A DNA stretch of 64,000 nucleotides. Source: Liolophura sinensis. Its lineage: Eukaryota; Mollusca; Polyplacophora; Chitonida; Chitonidae. Made by a program: the position numbers and the translations under genes. The notes below the pieces were generated by a model that worked only from the letters and a program-made list of their open reading frames with translations, searched no databases and was not told where the DNA came from. Positions 54,201 through 57,200 of the stretch are shown here, piece by piece. How positions within the stretch are numbered: position 1 is the first letter of the stretch; every line of letters starts with the position of its first letter. The stretch is taken from positions 18,711,717 through 18,775,716 of the forward strand of contig NC_088305.1 in the NCBI RefSeq assembly GCF_032854445.1, written 5' to 3'.

Positions 54201-57200
54201 TGCATAGCTTATGACGAAGTGAAACTATCTGTCTAAATTAGTATGAATACTTGCTTTGTCGGGGTGGGGGCTTGGGGTGGGGGAATGAACAGAATTAAGC
54301 TGTAAATGCAAAAGCAAATTAAACCAAAATGCCAGATAAATTGATAACGTGCGCTGGGAGCCCAGGATTTGAAGAATTCAAAATGGCCGTAAAGTGTTTT
54401 TTTTTTCAGATTCACTCTTTGACAGGCAAGGATTCTTGGATTGCAATTTCTATTTTGACAGATCATTATGTAACCTAACAGATCATTAAGCATTAAAGGG
54501 GAAGAAAATTTAAATATCAATCAAATACCATTGAAAAGAGTATGCATTTCCTCACACATGCATGCCATAAAAACAGTTCTAATGTACCTCAAGTTGATAA
54601 ATTATAAATAAAGTCACCACCAAAATCTGCTGTGGGCGACTCCATTTTGCCTAAGAACTAGTCCTGAAGTCTTCTGTGTTAGGAGGAGAATTGCCGTTGG
54701 AAACTGCCGAAATGCAGTTCGTACATTTCTATTAGAACTCTTCTTCCCAGAAGGTAGCAAACAATATGGTTCATTTTCCGCTTGACAATTGGAAAACGGA
54801 ATGTTGGACGTAGGTTCCGAGTTTACACGAACAAGCCGTCAGTTTTAACGACTCTCATGGGCTGAGAGGCAAAACACCCCCAGCATGGATTACACGGTGT
54901 TAAAGATGGAGGATGCAATAGACTCAGCGATTTATGCCAGATTTGCCGTGTTCAGGATTTACGTGTATGGCGAGGAAAAATCGTAAAATTATGCAGCAGG
55001 CACCAACAGATAAGAAAAAATGTGCTCTTTTCAGCCTATAGTGTCATTTTTTAAAGTTTTCTTCTACTTTAAGGAAATCATCATTTAAACTCGCCTTACG
55101 AAGTAAGGTGAGGTATTGTGAGATGGCCGTCAGATGCTGTCAGTGTCCAGCTTGGTTCAAGTTTTTGGCCAATCATAGGGTTGCATTGGCAACCCAGATA
55201 GCCAGTCATTGGTAGCAATTTGAGTATCAAAGACCTAGGAAGTCTTTAACCTCACAGATCAACATTTTGCTCAACTATTCACATGGTTGCAATTGCCTCC
55301 CACAGTACATGGATTGCGAAACACAGTTCACGATTTGCATATCAAAGACCATCGTGATATTAAAGTTGTGCATTAGTTCCTCACAGTATCTTTTACCGCC
55401 ACAATGATTTACAGCTCCCTAACATTTGAAGTCACTGCTCTGCAATTCTTACACATACAATAAACAGTGAGAGTTGTGACAGTAGAACAGTTTTGGTCTT
55501 TCTTGTTGAAATAATGGCCACATCTAAGCACTGTATAATTAGAAGATATTACCTGTGTATGACAGTGTCAGTCATTATATCTTTTTTGGGGGGAGGGGGG
55601 GGGGGTAGAGGTTAATATTTGAATATATCACATGACTTGAACATTATGGGTTTTTAACAAACTGAGAAAACAGTATTCTCTGAATGCCTCGTTAAAGGCC
55701 TTGATAGCCTCTTGAGATCATTAAAGAGCTAGTTGGCAAGCACTGCAAAACTATTGCTCGGTGTGTCAGGGCTTTTTATAGCCACTTTCTCACTGTGATT
55801 ACTACAATTAGAAAAAAAAAATCAAAAAATTGAGTTTTCTGCAAGAGATGTATTGAATTTTATATGAAGTAAATTTTTGTCTCCAGCAGTATAGACATGA
55901 AACCACTACAGGGTCTCTACAGGGTATGTTCATGCAATGCTTCCAATACAGATAATTTGTTATATGCATTGTTTGTGGGTCCAGTATGGCTTTGTAAGAG
56001 CCAGTACCCACCAACCAAAAGCTACAGTCAATAAATGTGCAATAGGAAATGGTCTAACAGAAGTAACAGCTTCATGTTGATGGCTTGAGAGTTTGGAGAG
56101 CTCCTTCAGTACATACAAGGTAATTAAAACCTCTTTGCTGGCTTCTTTTCATGTAACTTTATGTAGCTTGTAATTTTAATTTTCTGCCTGTCTTGATATG
56201 TGATGATCAATTCCTGCGACATTTCTCGAACATCTGTGTGACCATTATTGAGAAGTCAAATCCAGGCAGGTGATTAGTGTGTTCCTCGAGGCCTTGTAGG
56301 GAGTTTGAAGAGTGTCTGTGGAGAGCTCCGGAACAGTCACCTGCAGAGTCAGTGATCCGTCCACTGTGACTGATCACACACACGTGGCTGAGCATTGGTA
56401 GGCCTGCACGATGGCTGCGGAAAGTTGACAGCAGAAAATCTAGTTCTTTGTAAGAACGATTTAAAAGATTTTTGAAGGGCTAACACAACACATGAAAGTA
56501 AAATGTGTGATGTTTGAATTTTGTGTTGCAACAGCAATTTTCTTTTAAGTAGTGATTTATGAGTGGATCTATGCGAGATTTGTAATGGATCACCACAACT
56601 GCTAAAACTAGCTTATTCTTCATCTCCCATAAAAAAAAGTTAAAAAGTGGACAAATATATTTCATTTCTTCCAAAGAAAGGTTTCCTTGTTTTGGGAGTC
56701 ATCTGCCAGTGAAAATTATCTCCCACTTAGTTATTTAGAAAACCAAACTGACACTTTGACATTGACACGCCGTGCAACAACAACAACCACACAATATTAC
56801 AATATGAATTTAATGTATAAAAGCGGTGAAACAGGAAAACACGATAAAGGACAAGTTAGATTTTGTCTATGTGAAGAATTTGTAGTTTGTGCAAAACCAG
56901 ATAGGAACAGCACCCATAAAGCAAACGCATGAAAGTAAAAAAGTGATTTGTTCTAAAGGTTTTTCCTCACAGAAAAAGAAATAATAATTTCTCATATGAT
57001 CCAGTAAACTTTATTTGAATTTTTGTATCATGGGGCACAGTGTACCTTAAATATTTTCTTTTCTGACTCGTTGACTATAAAATGCCTTCATGGAATTCAT
57101 TTGACTCTGTTAATTTATTTGAACCCACACCCGGATGAAGGCAGGAATCTATTATTGTGTGAACTTGAACTGTTAATTTATTTGAACCCACACCCGGATG

